Shown piece by piece: positions 17,095 through 26,245 of a stretch of 64,000 nt of DNA. The number at the start of each line of letters is the position of its first letter. Position 1 is the stretch's first letter. The stretch comes from an uncultured Acidaminococcus sp. (GTDB lineage Bacteria; Bacillota; Negativicutes; Acidaminococcales; Acidaminococcaceae), in assembly GCA_900538365.1 (NCBI GenBank), contig UPXT01000002.1, forward strand, positions 23,030-87,029, given 5' to 3'. The translations under genes and the position numbers were made by a program. The notes beneath the pieces were generated by a model. The model worked only from the letters and a program-made list of their open reading frames with translations, did no database searches and was not told the DNA's origin.

Positions 17095-18156
17095 TTATTT
17101 CAGGAGGCTGCGGTCCTCAAAATAATTGATCCGCATGGACCGACGAACCTCGGCGAGGGTTTCCCCTGCCTTTTGGGCCGCTTTCTTGCTTCCCGCTTCA
17201 AGGATGTCATACACATCGTCCGGATGTGCTTCCCACGATCTGCGGCGTGTACGGATTGGCTCAAGGAAGGTCTCCATGACCTTATTGAGAAATTTCTTGA
17301 TTTTTACATCTCCCAAGCCGCCGCGACGATAGTGGTCCTTCAGTTCATCAAGATTCTTATACTCCGGCAGGAACTGCGCAAAATGTTCTGGTCTGGAAAA
17401 TGCATCAAGATAAGTAAAGACTGTATTGCCTTCCACATGCCCTGGATCGGAAACCTGAATGTGGGTAGGATCCGTATACATGGACATGACTTTCTTTTTC
17501 ACGTTTTCAGCATCATCAGAAAGATAGATACAGTTGCCCAAGGATTTGCTCATCTTGGCTTTGCCATCAATCCCCGGCAAACGATAACAAGCTTTGTTGG
17601 GCGGCAGATAGATATCCGGTTCCGTCAGGGTTTCCCCGTAAACGGAATTGAACTTGCGGACAATCTCCCGGCATTGTTCAAGCATAGGTTCCTGGTCTTC
17701 CCCAACGGGAACATGGGTCGCATGGAAAGCCGTAATATCAGCGGCTTGACTTACAGGGTAGCAGAAAAAGCCGAGCGGCACGCTGTTTTCAAAGTTCTTC
17801 TGCTGGATTTCCGCTTTGACGGTCGGATTACGCTGTACTCGTGAAACTGTGACAAGATCCATGTAATAAGCGGTCAGTTCATAAAGGGCCGGGACCATGG
17901 ACTGGATAAAAATCGTGGCCTTTTCAGGATCGATGCCTACAGCCAGATAGTCGAGGGCAACTTGCAGTACATTCTGACGGACTTTTTCGGGATTTTCAGC
18001 ATTATCCGTGAGTGCCTGGGAATCAGCAATCATAAAATAGATTTCATCAAAATCGCCTGAATTCTGCAGCATCACACGATTTTGCAAGGAACCAACATAA
18101 TGACCAACATGAAGATGGCCCGTAGGACGATCCCCTGTTAAAATAATTTTTTTCAT
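17095..18156 (-). CDS. trpS: Tryptophanyl-tRNA synthetase
   Basis: A 353-residue class I aminoacyl-tRNA synthetase. The HIGH-like motif is PTGHLHVGHYVG and the KMSKS motif is AKMSKSLGN. The MIADSQALTD and YPVSQAADI stretches are typical of TrpRS. I chose the ATG at 18156, preceded by AAGGAG; the frame extends upstream to 18237 without support. A promoter lies at 18243-18271. The roughly 80-base leader has no T-box specifier or AGGGTGGNACCGCG sequence, so tRNA-dependent control is not evident. Confidence 0.96.
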   Translation of the reverse strand: MKKIILTGDRPTGHLHVGHYVGSLQNRVMLQNSGDFDEIYFMIADSQALTDNAENPEKVRQNVLQVALDYLAVGIDPEKATIFIQSMVPALYELTAYYMDLVTVSRVQRNPTVKAEIQQKNFENSVPLGFFCYPVSQAADITAFHATHVPVGEDQEPMLEQCREIVRKFNSVYGETLTEPDIYLPPNKACYRLPGIDGKAKMSKSLGNCIYLSDDAENVKKKVMSMYTDPTHIQVSDPGHVEGNTVFTYLDAFSRPEHFAQFLPEYKNLDELKDHYRRGGLGDVKIKKFLNKVMETFLEPIRTRRRSWEAHPDDVYDILEAGSKKAAQKAGETLAEVRRSMRINYFEDRSLLK

Positions 18157-18242
18157 AAACTGATACTCCTTCTTAGGATATTCTTTCGTATTGACCGGCC
18201 ATTTCACAAAAAAGGCGACCGGAACGCTTCTTTCCATGTATA

Positions 18243-18271
18243 ACTATACTATGATTCTGTTTATTTTTCAA
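18243..18271 (-). promoter_or_regulatory. Predicted promoter of trpS
   Basis: Minus strand TTGAAA (18266-18271), 17-base spacer, TATAGT (18243-18248). Confidence 0.65.
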
Positions 18272-18309
18272 ACAGCTGGCAGATCTTTTGGGATAGTTCC
18301 GGAATAGAG

Positions 18310-18376
18310 CCTTTTGTCCCCAAAATCAGTCCTTTTATCATCAAAAAATTCCCTTTTATCCAATCCCCCTTTTATA
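18310..18376 (+). repeat. Phased CCTTTTATC-type direct repeats
   Basis: Four near-identical nonamers begin at 18310 (CCTTTTGTC), 18331, 18352 (both CCTTTTATC) and 18368 (CCTTTTATA), with starts 21, 21 and 16 bases apart. They lie between the divergent trpS and DUF559 genes, so they could be an operator. Spacing of two helical turns argues for a protein-binding array, but this is inference. Confidence 0.4.
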
Positions 18377-18449
18377 TCCGTTCTATTTAGGGCATAATAA
18401 AGGACATGAACCCATTACACACCAATCCATAATGAAGGAGACACGACAC

Positions 18450-18827
18450 ATGATCTATTACCAACAACACGAAGATTGGGAAAACAGAAGCCTTGCCGCC
18501 ACTATGAGGCGGTCCATGAATGAAGCCGAATGTCATCTTTGGTTTGACTTCATGCGGCCCTATCCCCTCCGTTTTGGCCGCAAGAAATGCATTTTTGGCT
18601 TCATTGCCGACTTTTACTGTGCCAAGGCAAAGCTGCTCATCGTCATAGACGGAAATCCCAATAATCCTACAACCCCCATAGATGATACAGCCGAAGGCAA
18701 GAAAAAGCTTTGGCGCTATGGCTATGAGATCCTTCACCTGACAAAGGACGATATCATGGATCATTTTGAGGATGTTTGCCTAGAAATTGAAGAACGGATT
18801 GAAGAGGCAACGGGCGTTCTCTCCTAG
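18450..18827 (+). CDS. DUF559 family nuclease-fold protein, active site possibly lost
   Basis: A 125-residue protein. MRRSMNEAECHLWFDFM followed by FIADFYCAKAKLLIVIDG matches DUF559, a small Vsr/PD-(D/E)XK-like fold (typical form: MTEAE..LW, VDFYC, IEVDG.QH). Asp54 and Asp67 are kept, but the usual Glu of IEVDG is Val65 and the usual His after DG is replaced by Asn-Pro. It may therefore be catalytically inactive or use other residues. GGAG lies nine bases before the ATG at 18450. It stands alone, divergent from trpS, with its own terminator. The role of the family is unknown. Confidence 0.8.
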   Translation: MIYYQQHEDWENRSLAATMRRSMNEAECHLWFDFMRPYPLRFGRKKCIFGFIADFYCAKAKLLIVIDGNPNNPTTPIDDTAEGKKKLWRYGYEILHLTKDDIMDHFEDVCLEIEERIEEATGVLS

Positions 18828-18842
18828 CGTGACGATAATATG

Positions 18843-18883
18843 AAAAGGCCTGTCCAAGCTTCAGCACTTGTGGCAGGCCTTTT
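18843..18883 (+). terminator. Terminator after the DUF559 gene
   Basis: Arms AAAAGGCCTG / CAGGCCTTTT with an inner CCAAG / CTTG pairing. The sequence from 18884 to the sstT promoter holds no gene that I can support. Confidence 0.75.
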
Positions 18884-19069
18884 ATCAAAAAAATCTGTTC
18901 AGGCGTCACCTACCACCGGCCAACTGATTGGCTCCCCCTTTTCCATACCGGGAACGAAAAGCTGATTATATCAGAATAAGCGGATTATAGATTACAAGTT
19001 TTAGTTATATTATCGATTTTACCTTTCTATTGTAACGACTTTCTTTTTTCATGAATTTATCAAAAACTA

Positions 19070-19098
19070 TTGTACTTGAAATACGAAACGAGTATACT
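19070..19098 (+). promoter_or_regulatory. Predicted promoter of sstT
   Basis: TTGTAC (19070-19075), a 17-base spacer, TATACT (19093-19098), about 50 bases before the sstT start. Confidence 0.7.
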
Positions 19099-19150
19099 AA
19101 AAGAATCTTATTTTCAATTGTTCCAATCATGAAAGAAAGGGAGTTTGCTC

Positions 19151-20401
19151 ATGAATCCGCTTGTCACCTTTGTAAAGAAAGTCCCCCTCATCGAACAGAT
19201 TGCCATTGGGCTCGTCATTGGCATCGTGCTCGCCGTCTTTGTACCCTCTGCGGTCCCCTTTGTCAGCATCTTCGGCGATTTATTCGTCAGCGCCCTTAAA
19301 GGCGTAGCTCCAGTTCTTGTCTTTATTCTCGTTATGAACGCCATGATGCAGCGCAAAAGTGATGGCGATACCAGCATGAAACCTATCGTCACCCTTTATA
19401 TCCTGGGTACTTTTGCCGCTTCTCTTGTTGGCGTAACGCTTTCCTTTCTCTTTCCTGTAACCCTGCAGCTATCAATTGGAAACAGTGAAATCAACCCGCC
19501 CAGCGGGATTGCTCAAGTCCTTCATACGCTGATCATGAACGTTGTGGATAACCCCGTCAATGCCCTATTGCGGGCCAACTATATTGGGATTCTCGCCTGG
19601 GCCGTCATCATTGGCCTTGCCATGCATGCAGTCGCCAAAGAGGAAACGAAAAAAGTCTTTGATGACCTTTCCAAGGGCATCACCATTGTCGTAAGCTGGG
19701 TCATCCGTTTTGCCCCGATTGGCATCATGGGGCTTGTGACGCAGTCCATTTCTGCAAGCGGCCTTTCCGCCCTGCTCTCCTACGTAAAGCTGCTTGGGGT
19801 CCTTATTGCCTCTTATGCCCTGGTGGCCCTTGTCATGAACCCGCTCATCGTCTTTGCGAAGATTCACCGCAATCCCTATCCCCTTGTCCTTGCCACGATC
19901 CGTGAATCCGGCATCTATGCTTTCTTTACTAGAAGTTCAGCTGCCAATATCCCTGTCAATCTGTCCCTTTGCAAACGCCTGGGTCTCAACCCGGATACCT
20001 ATACCATTTCCATTCCTCTTGGTGCCACAATCAATATGGCAGGAGCTTCGATCACGATTTCCGTCCTTGCCTTGGCCGCAGCCAACACCTTAGGTATCCA
20101 AGTTGACCTTTTGACAGCCCTCCTTCTATGCCTCATCTCCACCGTCGGTGCCTGTGGGGCTTCCGGTGTAGCCGGTGGTTCCCTGCTCCTGATTCCTGTA
20201 GCCTGTGCTTCCTTTGGAATCTCCAACGACCTTGCCATGCAGGTTGTTGGCGTTGGATTTATCATCTCCGTTTTGGAAGACGCCTGTGAAACAGCCCTTA
20301 ACAGCAGCAGTGACGTCCTGTTTACAGCAACGGCCGAATTTGCGGAACGGGCCAAGCGCGGTGAATTAAAAGCCGAGGATCTTGTTCCCAGCAAAGATTG
20401 A
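19151..20401 (+). CDS. sstT: Serine/threonine:sodium symporter SstT
   Basis: A 416-residue DAACS-family transporter with eight or more membrane helices and the family's re-entrant motifs: [22 protein letters not shown], then [28 protein letters not shown], and [12 protein letters not shown]. SstT takes up serine and threonine with sodium. GGGAG lies seven bases before the ATG at 19151; a TTG two codons upstream sits too close to that site. A promoter and terminator flank it, though azlC begins just after the hairpin and could receive read-through. Confidence 0.93.
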   Translation: MNPLVTFVKKVPLIEQIAIGLVIGIVLAVFVPSAVPFVSIFGDLFVSALKGVAPVLVFILVMNAMMQRKSDGDTSMKPIVTLYILGTFAASLVGVTLSFLFPVTLQLSIGNSEINPPSGIAQVLHTLIMNVVDNPVNALLRANYIGILAWAVIIGLAMHAVAKEETKKVFDDLSKGITIVVSWVIRFAPIGIMGLVTQSISASGLSALLSYVKLLGVLIASYALVALVMNPLIVFAKIHRNPYPLVLATIRESGIYAFFTRSSAANIPVNLSLCKRLGLNPDTYTISIPLGATINMAGASITISVLALAAANTLGIQVDLLTALLLCLISTVGACGASGVAGGSLLLIPVACASFGISNDLAMQVVGVGFIISVLEDACETALNSSSDVLFTATAEFAERAKRGELKAEDLVPSKD

Positions 20402-20415
20402 TTGTTCAGCACATG

Positions 20416-20452
20416 AAAGGGACTGCACCACAACGGTGGCAGTCCCTTTTTA
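20416..20452 (+). terminator. Terminator after sstT
   Basis: Arms AAAGGGACTGC / GCAGTCCCTTT followed by T residues; the ribosome site of azlC starts right after it. Confidence 0.8.
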
Positions 20453-20467
20453 TAAGGAGTGATAGCG

Positions 20468-21196
20468 TTGTCTTTTTCCGAATCCCCCGCTCATCCATCC
20501 ATCCTGAAGGCTTTCAAAGAAGCTTTTACGGCAACCCTTCCCATTGCAGCCGGATTTCTTTTTATCGGGGCAGCCTATGGCTTTTATATGCAGCGCATGG
20601 GCTTTTCCTTTTGGTACCCCATGCTGATGGCCATGATCATCTTTGGCGGCTCCTTGGAGTTTGTCACTGTGACCATGCTGCTTTCCCCCTTTGCCCCGCT
20701 CCAGGCTTTTCTCATGGCGCTCATGATTCAGGCGCGTCACCTATTTTATGGCATTGCCATGCTGGACCGCTATAAAGGAATGGGCTGGAAAAAACCGTTT
20801 CTGATTTACGGCATGTGTGATGAAACCTTCGCCCTGATTTTTGCCAAAAAGCCCGGGTCCAGCGTTGATCCAGGCTGGTACATGCTCTTTGTTACGCTGC
20901 TTGATTACACGTACTGGTTTATGAGTGCAGCTCTCGGCGGCATTTTTGGGTCCCTCGTTCCCTTTGACACAAAAGGCATCGACTTTGTCATGACAAGCAT
21001 GTTCATTGTTATTTTTGTTGAACAGGTCCGTCAGCAAAAAACGCCGATTACTGCGGCCATTGGCCTATGTTCTGCCGTTATCTGCCGGCTCCTATTTGGC
21101 CCCGACCATTTCCTGATTCCCACCATGATTGCAATACTCTTTCTCGTAACAGGACTGCGGAAACAAATTTCCCAAAAAGGAGGCTTTCCTTCATGA
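20468..21196 (+). CDS. azlC: AzlC family branched-chain amino acid exporter subunit
   Basis: A 242-residue membrane protein. It opens with FKEAFTATLPIAAGFLFIGAAYGFYM and has GGSLEFVTVTML and the MIQARHLFYGIAMLDRYK motif characteristic of AzlC. AzlC and the small AzlD form the export complex for branched-chain amino acids and analogues. I chose a TTG start at 20468, eight bases after AAGGAG; a GTG at 20459 touches that site. Its stop overlaps the azlD start by four bases. Confidence 0.88.
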   Translation: MSFSESPAHPSILKAFKEAFTATLPIAAGFLFIGAAYGFYMQRMGFSFWYPMLMAMIIFGGSLEFVTVTMLLSPFAPLQAFLMALMIQARHLFYGIAMLDRYKGMGWKKPFLIYGMCDETFALIFAKKPGSSVDPGWYMLFVTLLDYTYWFMSAALGGIFGSLVPFDTKGIDFVMTSMFIVIFVEQVRQQKTPITAAIGLCSAVICRLLFGPDHFLIPTMIAILFLVTGLRKQISQKGGFPS

Positions 21197-21513
21197 CCTT
21201 TTTAGAAGAAGCCATTACGATTGGAGTCTGTGCCGCGGCAACTGTCCTGACCCGCTTTCTTCCTTTTTTGGTCTTTTCATCCAAGCGCCCCACGCCGCCC
21301 TTCATGACCTATCTGGGAAAAGCCCTGCCTCCCGCCATTTTTGCTATGCTCTGCGTCTATTGCCTGCGCCATGTAACTTTTCTTGCTTCGCCCTACGGCC
21401 TGCCTGAATTATGTGCGTCAGCCGTCACCGTTATCGTGCAGCTAAAAAAGCGCAGCATGATGCTTTCCATGGTTGTTGGAACGGCTTGCTATATGGTGCT
21501 GATCAGGCTCTGA
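21193..21513 (+). CDS. azlD: AzlD family transporter subunit
   Basis: A 106-residue protein with four hydrophobic segments, opening TIGVCAAATVLTRFLPFLVF, with YLGKALPPAIFAMLCVYCL, as in the AzlD family. The ATG at 21193 overlaps the azlC stop (ATGA) and has AGGAGG upstream inside azlC. It is the small partner of AzlC in branched-chain amino acid export. Confidence 0.88.
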   Translation: MTFLEEAITIGVCAAATVLTRFLPFLVFSSKRPTPPFMTYLGKALPPAIFAMLCVYCLRHVTFLASPYGLPELCASAVTVIVQLKKRSMMLSMVVGTACYMVLIRL

Positions 21514-21620
21514 TGATGTACTCGCCACGCTCATGGCGCCAATCGGGCAACATGTTAAAAAGTATTTTTTAGGAAAGACCTTTCAGAAGCAGGGGATTTC
21601 CTTTTTGGCAGGAGAAAAGC

Positions 21621-21648
21621 AAAAGGACCCGGCCCCCCGAGTCCTTTT
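21621..21648. terminator. Terminator between convergent azlD and phoU
   Basis: Arms AAAAGGAC / GTCCTTTT around a GC-rich loop, with T-rich sequence on both strands. Confidence 0.7.
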
Positions 21649-21669
21649 GCCCGCATCCGGAACCCCTGC

Positions 21670-22335
21670 TCACAGAGAGGGCCGACCCGGCAATTGATTA
21701 TTTTTTTGATAGACAACCCATTCACCGATATTGGTTCCATGGTCTGCCATGCGTTCAATATATTTGATGATGAGTACGTAATCCACATAGGCACCTATGC
21801 TTACCCGATCTTCCCGATTCTCGATTTTATTGGAAAGATCAAAAAGCAATTGGTTGAAGCGGGCATCGACAACATCATCTTTATCCTTGATCAGTTCCGC
21901 GGTCTTGGAATCCCCCCTTAGCCAGCAGTCAAATGCAGTCGTGACAAGGCCTTCCATATCTTCATACAGATGATCGACCCCTTTCGGCAGCGGAAGGGGA
22001 TTTTTCATTCCCGCAATACGGAGCACATAGCTGCTGATATCGGAACAATGATCCGCAATCCGCTCCATGTCCCCCAGCATTTTGAAAGTTCCGACAAGGC
22101 CCCGCCAATCACCGGCAACTGGCGACTGCAGGATCTGGATATTGAGGTCTTTGTGCATGATATCACGGATCATATTATCAAAGACCTCATCCCCATCACG
22201 GATTTCCCTTGCCATATCGACATCCATGGTGAGCATGGCTTCTCCTGTCCGTTTGATGGTATCCTTGAGCGCGCAAATAAGCTTTTCCACGTCTTTGTGC
22301 ATTTCTTCAAGGGACTCTACATAGGCATCCCGCAT
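21670..22335 (-). CDS. phoU: Phosphate transport regulator PhoU
   Basis: A 221-residue all-helical protein with two PhoU domains and repeated metal-binding motifs of the E-x-x-x-D type (MLGDMERIADHCSDIS near residue 90 and IKYIERMADHGTNIGEWV near residue 195). PhoU restrains Pst transport and the PhoR kinase when phosphate is plentiful. I chose the ATG at 22335, seven bases after AGGAGG; the ATG at 22341 is too close to that site. It is the last gene of pstSCAB-phoU. Confidence 0.94.
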   Translation of the reverse strand: MRDAYVESLEEMHKDVEKLICALKDTIKRTGEAMLTMDVDMAREIRDGDEVFDNMIRDIMHKDLNIQILQSPVAGDWRGLVGTFKMLGDMERIADHCSDISSYVLRIAGMKNPLPLPKGVDHLYEDMEGLVTTAFDCWLRGDSKTAELIKDKDDVVDARFNQLLFDLSNKIENREDRVSIGAYVDYVLIIKYIERMADHGTNIGEWVVYQKNNQLPGRPSL

Positions 22336-22355
22336 GTTCATTCCTCCTTTTGGCA

Positions 22356-23132
22356 TCAGCCGAACCGGCCTGTAATGTAAGATTCCGTACGAGGTTCGTC
22401 AGGATTGGTGAAGAGTTTTTCGGTCCCGTTCATTTCCACCAATTCCCCCAAGTAGAAGAACGCTGTCCAGTCGGAAATTCGTTTGGCCTGCTGCATATTA
22501 TGGGTCACGATGACAATCGTATATTGTTTCTTGAGTTCCAAGGCAAGGTCCTCAATTTTCTGGGTAGAAATCGGATCAAGGGCACTCGTCGGTTCATCCA
22601 TAAGGATGACAGAAGGCTGCGCAGCAAGTGTCCTTGCAATGCAAAGACGCTGCTGCTGCCCGCCGGAAAGGCCCAGGGCGCTCATGTTGAGTCGATCCTT
22701 GAGTTCATCCCAAATGGCGGCTTGCTTCAAGCTGGTTTCCACGAGACCATCAAGGACGGACTGACTCGTAATACCCTGGACGCGCGGCCCATAGGCCACA
22801 TTATCATAAATGCTCTTCGGAAAGGGAGAAGGCTGCTGAAAAACCATACCCACCCGATAGCGCAGGAGCAAGGGATCGATTTCCGTAAAAATATCATGTC
22901 CCTCAAACTTGATAGAGCCTTCAACGCGACAGCCTTCAACAAAGTCATTCATGCGGTTGAGCGTCTTAAGGAGCGTGGATTTCCCGCATCCGCTCGGCCC
23001 AATGAGGGCAGTAATCTCATTTTTGCGAACCTGCATAGAAATATCCTTCAAGGCTTGATTCTTTCCATAGAAAAGATTCACGTGCTGAATATCAAATGTC
23101 AGGTCCTCCGGTCTTGCATCTTGTTTTTCCAT
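22356..23132 (-). CDS. pstB: Phosphate ABC transporter ATP-binding protein
   Basis: A 258-residue ABC ATPase. Walker A is GPSGCGKST, the signature is LSGGQQQRL and Walker B is [13 protein letters not shown]; the LKTLNRMND stretch after Walker A is typical of PstB. It powers phosphate import through PstC and PstA. It lies three bases after pstA and 20 bases before phoU. Confidence 0.97.
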   Translation of the reverse strand: MEKQDARPEDLTFDIQHVNLFYGKNQALKDISMQVRKNEITALIGPSGCGKSTLLKTLNRMNDFVEGCRVEGSIKFEGHDIFTEIDPLLLRYRVGMVFQQPSPFPKSIYDNVAYGPRVQGITSQSVLDGLVETSLKQAAIWDELKDRLNMSALGLSGGQQQRLCIARTLAAQPSVILMDEPTSALDPISTQKIEDLALELKKQYTIVIVTHNMQQAKRISDWTAFFYLGELVEMNGTEKLFTNPDEPRTESYITGRFG

Positions 23133-23135
23133 GGA

Positions 23136-24056
23136 TCAAATTCCTCCCATTTTCTTTTCCATGCGCCAGCTGATATAGCGGGCAGCCGCATTGAAAATGA
23201 CAACAACCAGCATGAGGATAGCGCTCGTGACTCCCGCGATTTCCGCTGCATTGGGATCAAGAGCTTCCGTTCGAAGCGCCCAAATATGAAGAGCCAAAGT
23301 TTCCCCCGGTCTAAAGGGATTCAGCGGACAGGAGCGGCTTAAAAGATTCCACTTGAACCAGTCGATGTCCGTACTCATTCCCGCCGTAAACATCAGGGCA
23401 GCCGCTTCCCCAAAACCACGGCCGGCTGCAAGAATGAGACCCGTCATGATGCGTGGGAAACAAGCGGGCAGCTGAACGTGGACCAGCGTCTGTATCCGGG
23501 ACGCCCCAAGACCCAGGCTGCCCAGTTTATAATAGGGCGGCAGTCCTTCAAGGGCGTCTTCCGTAACAGAGGCGAGCATGGGCAAGGTAATGATGGAAAC
23601 GGACAGGGCCCCGGCCATTAGGTTCCATTGAGAACCGGTCATGACGATAAAGACCAGATAGCCAAATAAGCCAACAACAATCGAGGGAAGGGACGCCAAG
23701 GTTTCAATTGCCATCCGGACCCATTGTGTCACTTTTCCATGACCGGCATATTCAGCAAGAAAGATTCCTGCAGGAATCCCCCATAAGGCGCTGAAAAACA
23801 GGGCCATGACCACAAGGTAGAGCGTATTGAAAAAGATGTCGGAAAGAGAATCGAGGATATCGGAACTCACTGCTAGGAATCCCTGCCCAATGACGAACCC
23901 AACAAAGACAATGAGCAGCAAAGCCGCGCCAAAAGCCCCAGCATAAAAAATACCGGTCATGATGGACGATATTTTTCTTTTTCGCTTGATGCGTTTTAGC
24001 CCCTCTTTCTTTGATGGCGCATCATGACAAGGAAGCGAAGAAGTTTCTTTGATCAT
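23136..24056 (-). CDS. pstA: Phosphate ABC transporter permease PstA
   Basis: A 306-residue permease with about six membrane helices after a basic N-terminal tail of some 30 residues. The binding-protein-dependent permease motif appears as EDALEGLPPYYKLGSLGLGASRIQTL. The ATG at 24056 overlaps the pstC stop by one base (TGATG) and has AAGGAGG upstream. It pairs with PstC to form the channel. Confidence 0.95.
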   Translation of the reverse strand: MIKETSSLPCHDAPSKKEGLKRIKRKRKISSIMTGIFYAGAFGAALLLIVFVGFVIGQGFLAVSSDILDSLSDIFFNTLYLVVMALFFSALWGIPAGIFLAEYAGHGKVTQWVRMAIETLASLPSIVVGLFGYLVFIVMTGSQWNLMAGALSVSIITLPMLASVTEDALEGLPPYYKLGSLGLGASRIQTLVHVQLPACFPRIMTGLILAAGRGFGEAAALMFTAGMSTDIDWFKWNLLSRSCPLNPFRPGETLALHIWALRTEALDPNAAEIAGVTSAILMLVVVIFNAAARYISWRMEKKMGGI

Positions 24057-24979
24057 CAGGCAGCCTCCTTTGAGCGATTTTTTCCTACGTGATGGATGAC
24101 AAAAATCAGGATAAACGATATAGCAAAAAGCAGAAATGCCAGTGTCCAAAGTGCGGCATTATATTCGCCGCCTTCCATGGCGCTTCCCATATCAGAAGCA
24201 ATCACTGTTGTCATGGCCGTTGCCGGCATAAAGAGGGAGGTTGGGAAAACCTTCATCTGACCTACCACCATGGCCACGGCAAGGGCTTCGCCCAAGGCAC
24301 GGGCAAGACCTAAGACGATTCCCGTGAAGATTCCCGTTCGGGCAGAAGGAAAAACAACGGTACGGATTGTCTCCCAGCGTGTCGCACCAAGGCCGTACGC
24401 TGCATCACGCAGGCTCTTGGGAACAGCCATCATCGCATCGGAAGCCATCATGGTGATCACAGGAAAAATCATGGCTGCAAGAACCAATGCGGCAGCCAAG
24501 ACAGAAAAGCCAAAAGGCATCGTGAAAAATTTCCGCAAAAAAGGAATCAATACTGTAAGGCCAATCCAGCCATAGATGACAGAGGGAATCCCTGTAAAAA
24601 GTTCTATAAAAGGCTGGACCCGGCGCCGTGCCGAAGCAGATGCGATTTCCGTCATATAAATGGCTGCAGCAAGACTGACAGGCAGGGCAAATAAAAGTGC
24701 AAGAAGGCAGATGACAAGGGAGCCAGAGATAAACATGGCAGCCCCTACCTGCCCTCCGCCGGACGCCGTATCAGAAGGGGCCCACTGACCGCTGAAAAGA
24801 AATTCCTGTAACGAGTGACCAAAGACCAGAAATGTTTCACTGCCGCGCATGAAAAGGAACAGGCCTATACAAAACGGAAGCAAAGCCGCGGTAAATCCGC
24901 ATAGCTTTACTCCCGTCGTTGCAAGGAGCTCCCTGTGATGGACGGCTGCTGCATGCTGCAGCATCGCTTCTTCCTTCAT
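24056..24979 (-). CDS. pstC: Phosphate ABC transporter permease PstC
   Basis: A 307-residue permease with about six membrane helices and the cytoplasmic loop AVPKSLRDAAYGLGATRWETIRTVV that contacts the ATPase. A periplasmic-loop GQWAPSDTA stretch is typical of PstC. AAAAGGAG precedes the ATG. It lies 36 bases downstream of pstS. Confidence 0.95.
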   Translation of the reverse strand: MKEEAMLQHAAAVHHRELLATTGVKLCGFTAALLPFCIGLFLFMRGSETFLVFGHSLQEFLFSGQWAPSDTASGGGQVGAAMFISGSLVICLLALLFALPVSLAAAIYMTEIASASARRRVQPFIELFTGIPSVIYGWIGLTVLIPFLRKFFTMPFGFSVLAAALVLAAMIFPVITMMASDAMMAVPKSLRDAAYGLGATRWETIRTVVFPSARTGIFTGIVLGLARALGEALAVAMVVGQMKVFPTSLFMPATAMTTVIASDMGSAMEGGEYNAALWTLAFLLFAISFILIFVIHHVGKNRSKEAA

Positions 24980-25015
24980 AGAAAATCTCCTTTTCTCAAG
25001 GTTTTAAAGATGGAC

Positions 25016-25918
25016 TTAATCGTGATTTGGATCCTTTATCTGCATCTTGCTGCTGACGCCGTAACCGAGTTCTTCAATCCGTTTGCCGTAATCAGCAGAA
25101 CTAATGAATTCGAGGAAAGCTTTCACCGCCGGTTTTGGATCTTTTGCTGTGTAGATATGTTCAAATCCGAAGACGTTATACTTACCGCTGTAGGTATTTT
25201 CCAAGGTCGGGGCAACGCCGTCAATGGCTATAGCTGCGACCGTATCGTTCTTTACAAGGTAAGGCAGGGCTACATATCCAATAGCTCCTTTGTTCTGGGC
25301 GACACTTTGGAGCAAAAGTCCGGAGTTATCTGTCTCAAGGGACTTATTGGATACTTCTTCCGCTCCGCCCAATGCATATTTCGTAAAGAGGGAACGCGTG
25401 CCGGAAGTCTTCGGACGGGTAATCAGGACAATCGGTTCATCCGGTCCGCCCACTTCTTTCCAGTTCTTGATTTTTGCTGTAAAGATATCTTTTAGCTGCT
25501 GGCTTGTTAGATTCTTGACAGTTGATGCCACATCCTTATTGACAATGGTCGCTACAGTCATGACACAAATCTTGTGGTCAAGGAGCTTTTCTGCTTTTTC
25601 CTTAGGCAGTTTTGCCACAGCCGGAACATCGGAGTTGCCCATATCGACAGAGCCTTCCGAGACCTGTTTAAGACCAGTTCCGCTTCCCCCTGCGTTAAGG
25701 CTGATGGATACATCTTTATGGTTTTTCTTGAAGGCTTCTGCGGCATCTTTGACAAGCGGCAGGAGAGCCGATGAACCAGAACCCGTAATGCTTCCAGAAA
25801 GGGCCTTTTCGCCCCCCGTCGTTACGGCCTTCTTACCGCCGCAGCCAGCGAGTCCAACAATCATCATGGCAGCTAACCCCATCAGCAATCCTTTTCTTAA
25901 TACGCTTTTTACTTTCAT
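25016..25918 (-). CDS. pstS: Phosphate-binding lipoprotein PstS
   Basis: A 300-residue extracytoplasmic binding protein. The N-terminus is a lipoprotein signal with lipobox LAGC (Cys near residue 26). The ligand-site motifs are GSITGSGSSALLPL, GGSGTGLKQV, DMGNSDVPA and RPKTSGTRSLF. It captures phosphate for PstCAB. I chose the ATG at 25918, preceded by AAGGATGG; a longer frame to 25948 would put charged residues before the signal. It is the first gene of the pst operon, with a Pho-box-like array upstream. Confidence 0.95.
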   Translation of the reverse strand: MKVKSVLRKGLLMGLAAMMIVGLAGCGGKKAVTTGGEKALSGSITGSGSSALLPLVKDAAEAFKKNHKDVSISLNAGGSGTGLKQVSEGSVDMGNSDVPAVAKLPKEKAEKLLDHKICVMTVATIVNKDVASTVKNLTSQQLKDIFTAKIKNWKEVGGPDEPIVLITRPKTSGTRSLFTKYALGGAEEVSNKSLETDNSGLLLQSVAQNKGAIGYVALPYLVKNDTVAAIAIDGVAPTLENTYSGKYNVFGFEHIYTAKDPKPAVKAFLEFISSADYGKRIEELGYGVSSKMQIKDPNHD

Positions 25919-25998
25919 CAATGATCCATCCTTTCTTACGCAAGCCATTTCACAATAAACTATATTGGTTTTGCTTTATGAATAGCCTATCCTACTTC

Positions 25999-26039
25999 TG
26001 TAAAGATTGACCTTTTCTTCCTGTAAAAGTTTCGTAAAA
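25999..26039 (-). promoter_or_regulatory. Candidate Pho box upstream of pstS
   Basis: On the minus strand TTTTAC occurs twice exactly 11 bases apart, and a third CTTTAC lies about 23 bases further on. PhoP boxes in Bacillota are TTAACA-like hexamers with an 11-base period. The rest of the gap (26040-26245) has no gene I can support. Confidence 0.45.
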
Positions 26040-26245
26040 TCCAGCCTCCCAAAATTGCACCTCATCATGGACTGCCTTACCCAGCGCGGCAAAGAGCAAA
26101 AGCATTTGGAAAATGGACAAAGCCGCAGGTGATAGGGTCAATTTATTACAGATTCAGGCCTTAAAAATAACCCCTTGTTGTCACCATTTTAGTTGCATCA
26201 ACACCGTGATATGATGAACCCGTAACCTAAATAGAAGGTCATATC

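Noticed and set aside
18157..18245. T-box leader before trpS
   Set aside because: The leader is only about 80 bases and has no AGGGTGGNACCGCG segment or specifier-loop structure.
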